A stretch of DNA of 43,358 bases, taken from a bacterium. Its GTDB lineage: Bacteria; Patescibacteriota; Microgenomatia; JAADGY01. The first letter of the stretch is position 1. Each line of letters starts with the position of its first letter. The notes beneath the pieces are model-generated. The model had not been told where the DNA came from, did no database searches, and saw only the letters and a program-made list of their open reading frames with translations. Shown piece after piece: positions 6,805 to 15,072 of the stretch. The DNA lies in assembly GCA_027028625.1 (NCBI GenBank), contig JALVIH010000003.1, positions 1-43,358 on the forward strand. Reading direction: 5' to 3'. A program made the translations under genes and the position numbers.

Positions 6805-8817
6805 TTAAGGGGTAAAGTTATAATTTTTCTCCACCTGTTTTATCTGGTCCGCAGCTATTTTTAGACTATTTTCAAACTCCTCCCCCTGCAAGGCAGTTTG
6901 GACAACTTTTCCTAAATAATCAATGGATCTGTCATTTAATCCTTGATCATAGGTAAAGGAGACAAAATGATAACTCCTCAGGTTAGTCGCCATCTGAGCA
7001 ATAGGTTTTAGGTACTCATCTTTTTCCAGCTCATTCTTCATATCTTGTCGGGGGTAAGGTTCACCAAAGAGACGAACCTTCTTGGCTTGATCAAAGAAAA
7101 GACGCAAATTTTCAGGCTGACTCATAAATTTTACCAACTGCCAAGCTTCCTTTTTATGATGAGAGGTAGAAGCTACTCCAATTGCCCAATAACTAGCCCA
7201 TTCAGAGTTGTCTCCAGGTATTTTAGGAACATTAGTTATACCAAAATTGACTCCATTCTTAGCAAATTCAAAGGCCCGCCAGCTAGGACCAAAATAGTAA
7301 GCCAACTGTCCCGAATCAAACATTACCGTTGAGGAGGGCAGGTCACTGCTCCAAACAGGGCTATCTCCTTCAACAAAGTGAGTATAATAGCGAATGGCAT
7401 CAACTGCAAGATTGTGGCCTTTAGCATCCAAACTTGTATCCAACTTATCCATCTCTACACCATTTTGAAAAAACATAAGAGCTAAAATGTCACTCCAGTG
7501 GTCAACATTGTTAGTTGTCCCAAGGGCTACGCCGGCAGTAGTAATCTTTCCTTGTTCATCATGTTGGGTAAGGCTTTTAGCTTGACGCGCCAAAACATCC
7601 CAGTTGGTTGGCAAGTTGTTAAGCAAACCAGCTTTAGAGAGAAGATCTTTGTTATAAAAGAGGAGTAGACCATCTACCTCAAGCGGTATACCTTTTATTT
7701 TTTGATCCATTATTAAATCGTTAGCAGCTACAGGATAAAATGTTTTCTCAAACTCTTCTGTTGAGAAAACATTATTCGGTGCATTATCAAGATCGTCTTT
7801 AAGCATCGGCAACCAGGTGTTATGAAAACGAAAAAGATCAGGCCCTTCATTATCTTTTATGGCGTTAGTGACTAAAAGGCGATAATTCCTAGCTGGTTTT
7901 TGAATATACTTAACTTCTATTCCTGTCTCCGCTTTAAACTTATCAAACAATGGTTTCATCACTGAGGCAGGTTCCCATAAACCCCAATAGGTTAAAACCA
8001 CTTTACTTTTATGGGGAGAAACAGCCGCTTTCTCCGACGGAGACGGTTGAGAAGTTTTCTTTCTTCCTAACATCAACCATCCTAAAGCTAAAGTTGACCC
8101 TACCAAAACAATAATGGCTAAAAGATAAAGAAAGGAAAAAGAGCGATGTTTGGGAGGGTTGGCTGCTGCAGAAAGAAGTTCTTCTTTTTCTTCTTCTGCC
8201 CCCTTGCCTTTGTCTTCACTTCCAAGAGGAGGAGTATCTTTTTTCTCTCCCGCTTCACCTTCAAGGGGAAACTTTTTTCTGTCTCCTTCTAAGTTCAAAT
8301 CCGTACCTTCTTCTTTTTTAGGAGTTAAATTATCTGTTTTCTCTCCTAAGTTGGAGATGGTATCCTTGCTCTTATTAACCAAGGGGGGAACTGAGGGTTC
8401 TTTTTCTGGTTTTACCTCTTTCTGCCCCCACATGCCTTCATCTTCATCATTAAAGTTATCGAAGGGGGAGGGGGTGGTTGGTAGAGGAGTGGGAGTTGAG
8501 GTATGAGAAGAGGATGTTTTGCTTAAGGTAGGTGTTGTTTTATCTTTATCTGTGGCAGCTCCAAGAGGAGATTGTTTTAAATCTGTTGGTTGAGATACGT
8601 CACCGAGGGGTAGAGTGCCTTTTTTTTCACTACTAAGGGGACTCTTAACAGGCTCAGTAACTTCCTTTTTGGGGGAGGAAGTTTTTAGAGAACCTTCTGA
8701 AATAGGAGGGGGTGAGTAAGAAGAACTTGCAACTGCTTTCGGCTGGTCTTTACTTTTTTCAGATAGAGTTTTCTTAGTCTTAGATGGAGACTTTTTGGCT
8801 GGAGACTTTTTATCCAT
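6805..8817 (-). CDS. Membrane-anchored extracellular solute-binding protein (family 1)
   Basis: The C-terminal about 400 residues resemble ABC-transporter sugar-binding proteins: KVVLTYWGLWEPASVMKPLF, EGPDLFRFHNTW, a KGIPLEVDGLLLFYNKDLL segment, then GPSWRAFEF and EAWQLVKFMS. Instead of a lipoprotein signal it has about 225 residues of Ser/Pro/Lys/Glu-rich, probably disordered sequence, then one membrane helix (FLYLLAIIVLVGSTLALGWL, about residues 229-250). The tail would be cytoplasmic and the binding domain outside. No permease or ATPase gene is near. The start is placed at the ATG at 8817, not the TTG at 8832. TTGAAG (8847-8852), 17 nt, TATTAT (8824-8829) and a 6-nt gap lead to that ATG, and the TTG lies upstream of this -10. 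Ligand unknown. Confidence 0.88.
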   Translation of the reverse strand: MDKKSPAKKSPSKTKKTLSEKSKDQPKAVASSSYSPPPISEGSLKTSSPKKEVTEPVKSPLSSEKKGTLPLGDVSQPTDLKQSPLGAATDKDKTTPTLSKTSSSHTSTPTPLPTTPSPFDNFNDEDEGMWGQKEVKPEKEPSVPPLVNKSKDTISNLGEKTDNLTPKKEEGTDLNLEGDRKKFPLEGEAGEKKDTPPLGSEDKGKGAEEEKEELLSAAANPPKHRSFSFLYLLAIIVLVGSTLALGWLMLGRKKTSQPSPSEKAAVSPHKSKVVLTYWGLWEPASVMKPLFDKFKAETGIEVKYIQKPARNYRLLVTNAIKDNEGPDLFRFHNTWLPMLKDDLDNAPNNVFSTEEFEKTFYPVAANDLIMDQKIKGIPLEVDGLLLFYNKDLLSKAGLLNNLPTNWDVLARQAKSLTQHDEQGKITTAGVALGTTNNVDHWSDILALMFFQNGVEMDKLDTSLDAKGHNLAVDAIRYYTHFVEGDSPVWSSDLPSSTVMFDSGQLAYYFGPSWRAFEFAKNGVNFGITNVPKIPGDNSEWASYWAIGVASTSHHKKEAWQLVKFMSQPENLRLFFDQAKKVRLFGEPYPRQDMKNELEKDEYLKPIAQMATNLRSYHFVSFTYDQGLNDRSIDYLGKVVQTALQGEEFENSLKIAADQIKQVEKNYNFTP

Positions 8818-8823
8818 ACTCCC

Positions 8824-8852
8824 ATAATACAAAATTTTTCCTCTTTCTTCAA
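8824..8852 (-). promoter_or_regulatory. Promoter of the solute-binding protein gene
   Basis: Minus strand: TTGAAG (8847-8852), 17-nt spacer, TATTAT (8824-8829), then 6 nt to the ATG at 8817. This implies a leaderless message and fixes the start codon. Confidence 0.7.
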
Positions 8853-8897
8853 ATTAGGTGACAATGGGGAAGTGTTTTAATTAGTCAACTTTTTTGT

Positions 8898-8903
8898 TAT
8901 CAT
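8898..8903 (+). promoter_or_regulatory. -10 box of mutM (leaderless)
   Basis: TATCAT, 6 nt before the ATG at 8910. No Shine-Dalgarno. The -35 is not obvious. Confidence 0.5.
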
Positions 8904-8909
8904 CTAAAT

Positions 8910-9770
8910 ATGCCGGAATTGCCTGAAGTAGAAACTATCCGCCGCCAGCTAGAAGATATTATTGTTGGAAAAACCATTGGCCAAGTAACAGTTTTAGCTT
9001 CTAAAAACATCAAACTCAACCCAAAAAACTTAATTGGCCGACGAGTTGTTGGTCTTCATCGTCAAGCTAAAGTTCTTCTTATTAAACTAGACAATAATCA
9101 TTCTTTAGTCTTCCACTTTAAGATGACTGGCCAGCTTATCTATGAAAAAAATAACCAACGGGTCCGCGGCGGCCATCCAACTGCTGATTGGTACAAACCT
9201 CTCCCGGTCAAGGCAACAAAACTAATTATTGAGTTTACAGATGGAGGGAAACTTTATTACAACGACCAACGGGGTTTCGGTTGGGTAGAAGATGTCCCAA
9301 ACGACAAAATAGCTGAAAGACTAAAAAACTTTAGCCCCATCGACCCTCTTTCTCCTCAATTTACATGGGAATACTTAGCTAAGATCTGTCGCTCCTCCCG
9401 CCGCCCTATAAAACTTACTATTATGAATCAAAAAGAGCTGGGAGGGGTAGGCAATATCTATGCCAACGACTCCCTTTGGCTAGCTCGCATCCATCCTCTT
9501 CAACCCAGCAACACTCTTAGCGAGGAAGAAATAAAGCGCCTTCACAAAGCTATCATCGAGGCCATCAAAGAAGGACTAAAGTATAACGGAACTACCATTA
9601 ACACTTATGTTGATGCTCAAGGTAAGAAAGGAGCGTATCAGCAACATTTTAAGGTCTACAGTCGAGCTGGCCAAAAGTGCCTCCGCAATGATGGGGGAAT
9701 CATAAAAGTAATTAAAGTTGGTGGCCGACGAACCTTCTTCTGCCCAGTTTGCCAGAAACTAAAAATTTAA
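8910..9770 (+). CDS. mutM: Formamidopyrimidine-DNA glycosylase (Fpg/MutM)
   Basis: Excises oxidised purines such as 8-oxoguanine and cleaves the abasic site. 286 aa. The N-terminal MPELPEVETIRRQL carries the catalytic Pro2 and Glu3. The H2TH region includes KELGGVGNIYANDSLWLARI. A C-terminal zinc-finger-like hairpin includes the DNA-contacting Arg in VGGRRTFFCPVCQK. Oddity: the first half of the zinc site normally reads CxxC, but here it is KCLRNDGG. One of the four cysteine ligands is replaced by Asn, with an extra residue. The second CPVC pair is intact. All else is standard. The gene is monocistronic and followed by a repeat island. Confidence 0.95.
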   Translation: MPELPEVETIRRQLEDIIVGKTIGQVTVLASKNIKLNPKNLIGRRVVGLHRQAKVLLIKLDNNHSLVFHFKMTGQLIYEKNNQRVRGGHPTADWYKPLPVKATKLIIEFTDGGKLYYNDQRGFGWVEDVPNDKIAERLKNFSPIDPLSPQFTWEYLAKICRSSRRPIKLTIMNQKELGGVGNIYANDSLWLARIHPLQPSNTLSEEEIKRLHKAIIEAIKEGLKYNGTTINTYVDAQGKKGAYQQHFKVYSRAGQKCLRNDGGIIKVIKVGGRRTFFCPVCQKLKI

Positions 9771-9990
9771 GCTTGTTTTATTAATTTTTACCGCATCCAT
9801 CTCTGTTTTTTTCACGTATCCTATAGTTAATTTTAGGTACACTAAAATCGGAACTTGGAACTTGGTAATTGGAACTAGGAACTAGGTTAGAAAATAACCA
9901 ATTATCAAATTCCAAGTATCCAAACAAATTCCAAATTCGGCTTAATGAAAAAAATTAGTTGGTGATTTCGGGGCATACTTTGGGTATTTA

Positions 9991-10188
9991 GGAGGTTTTT
10001 ATGAAACAGAAAAAAGATGTTCTGCTTGTTATAGTAGTCACATTATGTCTAATACTACCAACTCTTTAGACGGTTCCATTGCTTATTTAAAAACTTTATT
10101 ACGCATCCATAAAGGTATGAATTTATCCTTACGACATAAAATTACAGATGAGGTTCTGAGAGAATTACCAACTAAAAAATTTCATTAA
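9991..10188 (+). pseudogene. Transposase C-terminal remnant
   Basis: A single open frame reads TEKRCSACYSSHIM, then NTTNSLDGSIAYLKTLLRIH, then KGMNLSLRHKITDEVL, and stops at 10188. The NTTNSLDG...LKTLLRIHKG segment resembles the C-terminal conserved part of a transposase as I remember such families; I cannot assign the IS family. Only about 65 residues remain, with no catalytic core and no visible terminal inverted repeats. It sits inside repeat island A. Confidence 0.55.
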
Positions 10189-10689
10189 GTCCCAAATTCC
10201 AATAATCAAAACCTTCTTAGGAGTCATCCCGAACTTGTCGGGATCTAGCCGAAGGTGCAGGGAAATGGAACTAGGAACTAGGTTAAAAAAGCACTAAATC
10301 CTAAATTCGAAGCTCCAAACAAATTCTAATCTCTAAATTCTAAATCCTAAACTCCCTCGGTGGATAAATCCACCTTCGGGAGGAATAAAAATCCAGCCGA
10401 AAGCGCATAGGTGTATCCCAAACCTAAGTGTCAACGACCTTGCGCTCGTTTCCACTCGCTAGATCCTTCACTTCGCCTGGCGGCTCGTTCAGGATGACAT
10501 GGAGAAAGAGGTATACTCCCTCCCCGGGTCATTCTGAGTGTTAACGAAGAATCTAGCGAAGCGCAAAGTCTTAGCTCCCAAACTTGAGTAGACACCCCTG
10601 CGCCTTCGGCTAGATTCTTCACTACGTTCAGAATGACTCCTCTCTCAAGAGGTTTTGAATTTTGGTATTAGGATTTCGATTATTGCCTG

Positions 10690-10718
10690 CCCCGTAAAGA
10701 ATGAAATTTCTTTCGGGG
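10690..10718 (-). repeat. CCCCG hairpin element, copy 1
   Basis: Inverted copy of the palindrome CCCCGAAAGAA / TTCTTTACGGGG (stem 11 bp with a 1-nt bulge, 6-nt loop). Other copies lie at 15044-15072 and 41677-41705. All three keep flanking words of the TCTAATATC(T/C)AAA type. Confidence 0.85.
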
Positions 10719-10853
10719 TTTAGATATTAGAGTTTAGGAATTAGGGTTTGTTTGGAGCTTCGGATTTAGAATTTCGGATTTATTCCTATTTGTCTCCTTG
10801 GTATTTGTGATTTGTGCTTTCTTACCAAGTTCTGAGATCCAAGTTCTAAGTTC

Positions 10854-10897
10854 ATCACACTCCCGAAGAGTGATAAATCACACTTTGGGAGAGTGAT
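10854..10897 (+). repeat. CACTCCCGAAG palindrome, copy 1
   Basis: ATCACACTCCCGAAG faces CTTTGGGAGAGTGAT across a 14-nt loop. Copies 2 and 3 are at 15328-15374 and 39488-39531, each embedded in AGTTCTAAGTTC-type sequence. The arms differ between copies, with partial compensation. Confidence 0.85.
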
Positions 10898-10957
10898 TTA
10901 TTCTGAGTTCCAAGCTCTGAGTTCTGTTTTATTTGAAAATTGATCATTGATAATTGG

Positions 10958-13735
10958 TTATTTTTGCCGAGTTCCATTTTCCGGGGGTTTCCAGCCAGGG
11001 GGTGGGAGTTGAGGATAATGACACTTCTTCCACTTTTTACCAGAACCACACCAACAAGGATCGTTACGGCCAAGCTTGTAACGATGAACTGTCTGTTGAG
11101 TTTGAATAGGGTTAACCTCTCCGGCCGCAGCTGTCTGAGGATTAAACTCAGCTAGGCTCCCTAAAGAGCTATCGGCTGGACCTTGAGTAACAATGGGCTT
11201 GTCAAGCAGGCTTTCTTGAGGAATCCGTTGAGGAACCAGATGGTAGAAGGAAAAAAGAGATTCTTTTTCTATTAATCTAATAAGTCTTTCAAATAAACGA
11301 AAGGCTTCTTGCTTGTATTCTACTAGAGGATCTTTTTGGGCAAAGCCGCGGACCATCACACCCTCTCGGAGTTGATCTAAAAGGTCGATATGATCAACCC
11401 AAAAATCATCAATAGATTTAAGAAGAGAAACTCTAGCTATGTCTTGAAGTATCTCCGGACCAAACTGTCCTTCCTTGGCTTTAATCGCCTTTTGGCCCAA
11501 CTCTTCCAACACCTCTTTTACCCCTGTTTTGGACTGGCCAGTAAGTTGGTCAACTAAAAACTGGCTCGACTCTTTATCTAAAGGAATAATTTTGGTATAT
11601 TCTTTAACTAGCTCCTTAGCTTCATCTTCAGATAACTTTTCTTCCTCAAAGTAAAACTCAATCAGATGGTCAAGATAGGTTTGGAGAAGTTTATTTATTT
11701 CCTCTACTAGTTTTTGAGGCTCCTTCTCAGCCAGGAGGAGAATTTTATCCCGCCGTTTGTAAATTATCTGGCGTTGCTTATTAATAACATCATCATAATC
11801 AACTAAGGACTTCCTAATATCAAAGTAGAAACTCTCTACCTTAGTCTGAGCCTGTTCGAGAGCCCTGGAGACTAAAGAATGCTCTAGAGGTTGGTCTTCA
11901 GGAAGATTGAACATCGTCATCAACCGAGAAATTTGATCCCCACCAAAGATGCGCATAATCTCATCTTCCAAAGAAACATAAAAGCGAGACATCCCTGGAT
12001 CGCCTTGACGGCCGGAACGGCCACGGAGCTGGTTGTCAATTCGCCGAGCCTCGTGACGTTCACTTCCTATCACAGCTAGGCCACCAGCCTCTACTACCTG
12101 CTGATGGCGCCTTAACCACTCTTGGTAAGCTCTACTTTTAAGATATTCTTCTTCTGATTGCCCCTTCTTTTTTTCTGGTAATGCTCCTCCCAGAACAATA
12201 TCAACTCCTCTCCCAGCCATATTAGTGGCTACAGTTACACTTCCGGGTTTACCAGCCTGGGCAATTATTTGGGCTTCTTGTTCGTGGTGTTTAGCGTTCA
12301 AGACTTGGTGGGGAATGCCTTTGTGCTTAAGAAGGTTAGAGAGAATTTGGTTCATCTCAATAGATCTTGTTCCCACCAAAACCGGCTGACCCTTTTGATG
12401 GAGTTCCTCCACTTCTCGAACGATAGCACTAAACTTGGCCCGAGTAGTTTTGTAAACCCGATCAGGGTAATCTCGGCGAATAACTGGTTTGTTTGTAGGA
12501 ATAACTACGGTGGTTAGATGATAAATTTTATCAAACTCTTCAGCTTCAGTTGCCGCTGTCCCAGTCATTCCAGCTAACTTCTGGTACATTCGGAAGTAGT
12601 TTTGAAGGGAGATGGTAGCCATTGTTTTAGATCTCTTCTGGATAGGCACTCCCTCCTTAGCCTCCAAGGCTTGATGTAAACCTTCCGAGAAGCGGCGGCC
12701 GGGCATTAGCCGACCGGTATGCTCATCAACAATAATTATCTGGTTATCCTTAACGATGTATTCCTTATCTTTATGGAAAAGTTCCTTAGCCTTTAGGGCC
12801 TGCTCAAGGTGATGGACCATCTGAAAGTTCTCTTGATAAAGGTTAGAAACACCAAGAGTTTTCTCCACTTTTCGCATTCCAAAGTCAGTTAAGGAAACAG
12901 TTTTTCTTTTTTCATCAATCTCATAGTCTCGGTCTTTAAGAAGCTGACTAGCTAATTGGGCAAAACGGAGATACATCGAGGTATCCTCTTCATCTGGGGC
13001 TGAGATAATAAGAGGGGTTCGAGCTTCGTCAATGAGGATAGAATCTACTTCATCAACAATACTGTAAAAATGGCCTCGCTGGACCTTCTCGGAAAAAGAG
13101 GCAACCATATTATCCCGAAGATAATCAAAACCAAATTCATTATTAGTGCCGTAAGTTACATCAGCTAAGTAGGCCTCACGGCGGGAAACTGGCCGAAGAT
13201 GAGCTAAGCGCTCCTCTAAGGCTTTAGGGTCGGTATAAGACGGATCGTAAAGGAAGGCTTGGTCGTGGACAATAACTCCCACACTTAAACCAAGAAAATC
13301 AAAGATCGGCCCCATCCAGCCGGCGTCCCGCTTAGCCAAATAGTCATTGACTGTCACTAGGTGAGCTCCCTTTCCATAAAGAGCATTAATATAAAGGGCT
13401 GGAACAGCCGAAAGCGTCTTGCCTTCACCTGTTTTCTGTTCAGCAATCTTGCCTTCAGCCAGGGCCCAGGCGGCCATTAATTGAACATCAAAATGACGCA
13501 TACCCACAGTCAGCTTGGCCGCTTGGCGGACAAGGGCAAAGGCATAAAACCAATCCTCTTGGGACAGTTTGTTGGCCAAGGCCTTATCCCGAAACCGCTC
13601 TGTCTGTTGGAGGAACTCTTCTCGCTTAAGCTTGGCCACTTCAGGTTCCAACCGATTAATCTGCTCGACGAACCTCCTAAGCCGGCCAAGTTCTCGACTG
13701 TTAAGATCAAAAAGTTTTTTGACAAAATCTAACAT
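10958..13735 (-). CDS. secA: Preprotein translocase ATPase SecA
   Basis: Drives Sec-dependent protein export at the inner membrane. About 925 aa. The DEAD motor includes the Walker A region AEQKTGEGKTLSAVPALYIN and the VDEVDSILIDEARTPLIIS motif. Motor 2 includes TNMAGRGVDIVLGG and SGRQGDPGMSRFY. The C-terminal zinc site CWCGSGKKWKKCHYP is intact. The ATG chosen is at 13735 (MLDFVKKLFDLNSREL, the usual SecA start), not the longer MMS start at 13744. A TATAAT box (13743-13748) lies 7 nt upstream of it and overlaps the first ATG. The last few codons (NGTRQK) and the TAA lie in sequence resembling the neighbouring repeat island. Confidence 0.97.
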   Translation of the reverse strand: MLDFVKKLFDLNSRELGRLRRFVEQINRLEPEVAKLKREEFLQQTERFRDKALANKLSQEDWFYAFALVRQAAKLTVGMRHFDVQLMAAWALAEGKIAEQKTGEGKTLSAVPALYINALYGKGAHLVTVNDYLAKRDAGWMGPIFDFLGLSVGVIVHDQAFLYDPSYTDPKALEERLAHLRPVSRREAYLADVTYGTNNEFGFDYLRDNMVASFSEKVQRGHFYSIVDEVDSILIDEARTPLIISAPDEEDTSMYLRFAQLASQLLKDRDYEIDEKRKTVSLTDFGMRKVEKTLGVSNLYQENFQMVHHLEQALKAKELFHKDKEYIVKDNQIIIVDEHTGRLMPGRRFSEGLHQALEAKEGVPIQKRSKTMATISLQNYFRMYQKLAGMTGTAATEAEEFDKIYHLTTVVIPTNKPVIRRDYPDRVYKTTRAKFSAIVREVEELHQKGQPVLVGTRSIEMNQILSNLLKHKGIPHQVLNAKHHEQEAQIIAQAGKPGSVTVATNMAGRGVDIVLGGALPEKKKGQSEEEYLKSRAYQEWLRRHQQVVEAGGLAVIGSERHEARRIDNQLRGRSGRQGDPGMSRFYVSLEDEIMRIFGGDQISRLMTMFNLPEDQPLEHSLVSRALEQAQTKVESFYFDIRKSLVDYDDVINKQRQIIYKRRDKILLLAEKEPQKLVEEINKLLQTYLDHLIEFYFEEEKLSEDEAKELVKEYTKIIPLDKESSQFLVDQLTGQSKTGVKEVLEELGQKAIKAKEGQFGPEILQDIARVSLLKSIDDFWVDHIDLLDQLREGVMVRGFAQKDPLVEYKQEAFRLFERLIRLIEKESLFSFYHLVPQRIPQESLLDKPIVTQGPADSSLGSLAEFNPQTAAAGEVNPIQTQQTVHRYKLGRNDPCWCGSGKKWKKCHYPQLPPPGWKPPENGTRQK

Positions 13736-13742
13736 ACTCATC

Positions 13743-13748
13743 ATTATA
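13743..13748 (-). promoter_or_regulatory. -10 box of secA (leaderless)
   Basis: TATAAT on the minus strand, 7 nt before the ATG at 13735. It overlaps the alternative ATG at 13744, which would lie upstream of the transcription start. Confidence 0.6.
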
Positions 13749-13910
13749 AACTATTTAGAACTCAGAAATTAGAATGTAGGGGCGTTAATTTAGTTTGAAG
13801 CGCTATCAGCAAGTTTACCTCCAGAAATCCAAATATAACTTTTTTCTCGAATAGATGTGGGGTAGGGAAATTAAGGTTTGGAATTAAAATGAAGGAGTAG
13901 TGCCGGCCAA

Positions 13911-13939
13911 TTGAACAATGTTATAGGAGGCGGTATACT
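13911..13939 (+). promoter_or_regulatory. Promoter of the ASCH-domain gene
   Basis: TTGAAC (13911-13916), 17-nt spacer, TATACT (13934-13939), then 6 nt to the ATG at 13946. A clear leaderless promoter. The AGGAGG at about 13925-13930 lies upstream of the -10 and so would not be in the transcript. Confidence 0.75.
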
Positions 13940-13945
13940 TCAGGT

Positions 13946-14947
13946 ATGGCTTTCGAAAAATTACTTCAAGGTATGCAAAAGTTTTTTGGTCTTGATCTCG
14001 AGGGAGAAAGTTGGCGGGACCATGTCATTTCCGCAAGAGAACAAACAAATTGGCGCAAATTGGTAGGAATCCAAGAAAGGGCTCTCCAAGAATTGTATGG
14101 TCAGCAGGGTTGGAAAACTTTCCAGGGGGTAGCTGAACAGTTCCGTCTTTGGGATTTAGAAAACCCTAAGGGGCTTTATCTTATTTTGGATATGGTCAGG
14201 AAAACATCATTATGGATGTTAGCTTCTTTTAAAGACTATTTTAGGTTGGAATCGTATGCTTGTGCTCTAGACCTTGTCTTGGATACCCAAATAGTAAAGC
14301 CAGCCGACGAGGTGTTACCTCTTATTTTGGGAGCCGGCCCAGTTGGCCCTTTGAGTGGGAGGGAAACTTTGGAAAGGTTAGGGGATGCTTTTCAGCCGCT
14401 TTTAAATCACCTTTGGGCTAAAGAAGAAAAATGGCAAGCGTTTCGAGAGCAGGCGCAAGCCAAACGGCCAGCTGAATCAAAGACCATAGAGATGAAACTT
14501 TACCCTTTCTACTTTGCCATGATTCAGAATGGCAGTAAGACCTTTGAGGGACGGGCGTTTAAGCCTGGAGATTGGCGTTATGCCATGCTGAGGGCGGGGG
14601 ACAAGATTCGCTTTCGGGTGGACCCCGAAGCTCCGGAAGAATATCGAGAGGACACGGTGGGGCGTAATGATAGTATGGTCTATCGGGTAGAAAAGGTTGT
14701 TTTTGGCCCGCTAGTGAGTTCGGTTTTTCGCCGGACTGGTTTAGGCATGTGCCCGGCCCAACTCTTGACCGGCGGGCGTTTTTTTCAGCCTGATGTTGCT
14801 GCGGGTGCCTATGAATTCTCGCTGGCGGAAGTTTTGGAACAAATTAACCGCTACTATCGGATTCCCGGCTACCTTGACCGCATTGCCGAGCATGGGTTTG
14901 TGGGGGTCGAGGTGAAAAAGGAGCTAGGAGCTGGGTTGAAGAAATAA
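13946..14947 (+). CDS. ASCH-domain protein with unknown N-terminal domain
   Basis: 333 aa. Residues about 180-300 look like an ASCH (PUA-like beta-barrel) domain: KTIEMKLYPFYFAMIQNGSK, TFEGRAFKPGD, LRAGDKIRFRV, then the late GFVGVEVKKEL strand. The family is linked to RNA or modified-nucleotide binding, but the role here is unknown. Residues 1-170 are helical and rich in Trp and Leu (TNWRKLVGIQERALQELYG); I do not recognise them. The gene has more G+C and different codon preference from its neighbours and sits next to a repeat island, so horizontal acquisition is possible. The repeat word AAATAACCAATTATCAAA begins at its last codon and supplies the stop. Confidence 0.72.
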   Translation: MAFEKLLQGMQKFFGLDLEGESWRDHVISAREQTNWRKLVGIQERALQELYGQQGWKTFQGVAEQFRLWDLENPKGLYLILDMVRKTSLWMLASFKDYFRLESYACALDLVLDTQIVKPADEVLPLILGAGPVGPLSGRETLERLGDAFQPLLNHLWAKEEKWQAFREQAQAKRPAESKTIEMKLYPFYFAMIQNGSKTFEGRAFKPGDWRYAMLRAGDKIRFRVDPEAPEEYREDTVGRNDSMVYRVEKVVFGPLVSSVFRRTGLGMCPAQLLTGGRFFQPDVAAGAYEFSLAEVLEQINRYYRIPGYLDRIAEHGFVGVEVKKELGAGLKK

Positions 14948-15043
14948 CCAATTATCAAATTCCAAGGATACAACAGGAATAAATCCTAAATCCGAAATCC
15001 TAAGTTCCAAACAAATCCTAAATTCTAATCTCTAATATCCAAA

Positions 15044-15072
15044 CCCCGAAAGAAATTTCATTCTTTACGGGA
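15044..15072 (+). repeat. CCCCG hairpin element, copy 2
   Basis: CCCCGAAAGAA ... TTCTTTACGGGA. The last base of the right arm has decayed relative to the other two copies. Confidence 0.85.

Larger units (their letters stand above)
9838..10950. repeat. Intergenic repeat island A
   Basis: About 1.1 kb between mutM and secA without an intact gene. It holds low-complexity words seen in the other islands (AACTTGGAACTTGG, ATTCCAAGTATCC, AAATCCTAAATTC). It also holds a transposase remnant (9991-10188), a variant palindrome at 10352-10383, the CCCCG hairpin at 10690-10718, the CACTCCCGAAG palindrome at 10854-10897, and inverted segments of the type GTCATCCTGA...GATCTAGC around 10212-10250 and 10430-10640. 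Open frames here on the minus strand (10431-10622, 10855-11073) read through these repeats and are not credible genes. Confidence 0.85.

Noticed and set aside
8818-8832. TTG start of the solute-binding protein at 8832
   Set aside because: It lies upstream of the -10 box that is correctly spaced for the ATG at 8817.
9838-10300. CRISPR array
   Set aside because: The repeated words are short, degenerate and unevenly spaced, with no constant repeat/unique spacer pattern and no cas genes.
10431-11073. Minus-strand open frames 10431-10622 and 10855-11073
   Set aside because: They run through palindromic repeats shared with other islands and have no ribosome site or promoter.
13736-13744. SecA start at the first ATG (13744)
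   Set aside because: A TATAAT box overlaps that ATG. The third ATG (13735) gives the standard SecA N terminus and the usual -10 distance.
13925-13930. AGGAGG as ribosome binding site of the ASCH gene
   Set aside because: It is upstream of the -10 box and 15 nt from the ATG, so it would not be transcribed from the predicted promoter.
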